Shown here piece by piece: positions 62,701 to 64,000 of a stretch of 64,000 bases of DNA (position 1 is its first letter; the number at the start of each line of letters is the position of its first letter). The notes beneath the pieces were generated by a model. The model worked only from the letters and a program-made list of their open reading frames with translations. It searched no databases and was not told where the DNA came from. This DNA comes from Centroberyx gerrardi (lineage: Eukaryota > Chordata > Actinopteri > Beryciformes > Berycidae): positions 15,727,572-15,791,571 of the forward strand of contig NC_136008.1 of assembly GCF_048128805.1 (NCBI RefSeq). The letters run 5' to 3'. The position numbers were made by a program, and so were the translations under genes.

Positions 62701-64000
62701 GCTGTCCTCTTCTTCTTAATTGCCTGTCTGTATGTTTTCAAATAGTTGTTTTAATACGTGTCTGTAAAGTGTGCGGTGACCGTGTTTTAAACGCACTTTA
62801 AAACAGAATACACTTGATACTTAAATCTTTGTATGGCTGAGATCACCTGTACAAACTGTGTCTCATAGGTCTCCATTTCTGACAATTCAGTTTCAGTTGA
62901 ATTAGGGGTTACTGACTTTTTATAACAGTACAGGAGGAAACCCTTAGATCCCAAATGTCCCCAATACCACCACCACCACCACATATTAAGTCTCCTGACT
63001 GTATGCAGCTTGACTGTGGGGGGATTGGGTCATGCTCACAGAGCAGGTGGATCCATCTCTTTTCCCGCAGGCCTTTCCTATGACAGCACCTTATCCATCA
63101 CACTACAATAACATGTGGCACTACTCTGCATGGCAAATAGTATCCCTATTCCACATGCATTTCTATGAATCAACACTGTCCAAACCCAACAATAGCAATA
63201 TTCATATCTTCTAGACGCCTTACTTATTCCATTTAAATGTTTGATATGATACAATGATAAGATATGATGATACGACACGACATGATTTGCATGACCATGC
63301 TGCACTCATGCAGGCCTGGTTATGAGGCAGAGTCAAGGCCCAAGTCTACACGTCACCATGGCAACCACCGCAGTCTCTACCAATCTGCTTCACAAGTGTA
63401 TGTCATCATTTATCCCTGCATTCCAGCCAATGACACAACTCTGTCTCTGAGGGCTATGAGGTTTTTTGACAGTATTGCATGGTGAGAGGCCTCCGTGTTC
63501 ATAGATCTATTCTGGGATGGTCAATATCTTGTAGAACCAGTAGACAAACACTACATTTAAATACCAACCCTAACTAAATGGTCCATAGAGCCTTGTTTTG
63601 AAGGAGTTATGAAATAATGACATGTTATGGCACTGGTAATATAATAATCAATATTGAGTTATTGGTTACTCTGAGTGATTCTTGTATCCCTCCAAATATG
63701 TCCCTAGACAAACGCAGGCTGTAGCTGCAACACCAGTGTACATGGGAGAGGAGAGCTGTGTGTGACCTCCCAGGATGACTCACATCTAGTCTATTTCCAG
63801 AGAGTGGACATATTTACACACCCCCAAAAACACCAGCAATAGGCAAAAGAGCCCACAGCTGCTGTACAACTCTTAATGAAAACCTATCCTGACAGAACCA
63901 AAACACAAGTGCTGAAATGTGCAGCAAAATTAGATGTTTGCACAGATAGGCCACTTAAATGCCATTAACACGTTAGAATGGTTGGAAAAGATAAACTGCA

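Larger units (their letters stand above)
55587..64000 (-). other. jazf1b first intron (3' part)
   Basis: 8.4 kb to the window edge with no exon recognised. It has a CT/CA microsatellite (57449-57503), a CA-rich run (59115-59160), a possible hAT-like fragment (59629-59788) and a second fragment resembling the left end of the Hox-region element at about 58769-58810 (AGATGTAGTGGAATAC). The stretch 61200-61560 is of higher complexity and rich in TAATTA/TAATTG-type homeodomain cores, so it is a candidate enhancer. JAZF1's first intron is also very large in mammals. Confidence 0.5.

Noticed and set aside
1-64000. Search for retroviral, Polinton, LINE reverse-transcriptase or transposase coding remains, and for CRISPR arrays or tRNA genes
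   Set aside because: No frame carries the expected motifs. The mobile DNA seen is short and noncoding, and the tRNA-like signals are SINE-type only.

Overview
This window is vertebrate nuclear DNA, almost certainly from a teleost fish. It shows split homeobox genes with GT..AG introns, long CA/TG microsatellites, short inverted-repeat DNA transposons and tRNA-derived SINE-like copies. The gene order is hoxa10 - hoxa11 - hoxa13 - hibadh - tax1bp1 - jazf1, the 5' (posterior) end of a HoxA cluster joined to its usual flanking genes. No evx1 homeobox lies between hoxa13 and hibadh. Together with the retained hoxa10, this fits the teleost HoxAb duplicate, so the symbols used here carry the suffix b. 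That paralogue choice is inferred from gene content, not from a tree.

Layout: 1-220 holds a mir-196 hairpin (- strand) in the hoxa9-hoxa10 spacer. hoxa10b (1327-3523), hoxa11b (8674-10514) and hoxa13b (19289-20420) are all on the - strand, each with two coding exons and the homeobox in exon 2. The spacers between them hold microsatellites and at least five copies of one short hAT-like element. hibadhb (25448-31957, - strand, eight exons, 329 aa) encodes mitochondrial 3-hydroxyisobutyrate dehydrogenase. tax1bp1b (+ strand, noncoding first exon near 32.6-32.73 kb, 17 coding exons from 35812 to 49263, 841 aa) encodes an autophagy receptor and ubiquitin adaptor. The last four coding exons of jazf1b (- strand, 52038-55586) follow. 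Its first coding exon lies past the right edge, so 55.6-64 kb is its large first intron.

hibadhb and tax1bp1b are head to head, and their upstream regions both carry TGACGTAA (CRE-type) sites. tax1bp1b and jazf1b are tail to tail, with candidate poly(A) signals 83 bases apart. The Hox genes pattern the posterior axis and fin, and mir-196 targets Hox mRNAs. The three non-Hox genes are functionally unrelated to them. They are probably kept in place because enhancers for the Hox genes lie in and between them, as in the mouse HoxA 5' landscape.

The points most worth a second look are: a mir-196 copy with a changed base just after the seed; a TG microsatellite directly against a tax1bp1b splice acceptor with no pyrimidine tract; a palindromic CRE at the hibadhb start; five related hAT-like elements inside and beside a posterior Hox cluster; and loss of one of two PPxY motifs in Tax1bp1b. 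I saw no novel multi-gene system, no CRISPR array and no retroviral or Polinton-like element. Exon boundaries were read by hand from splice consensus and reading phase; all phases close.
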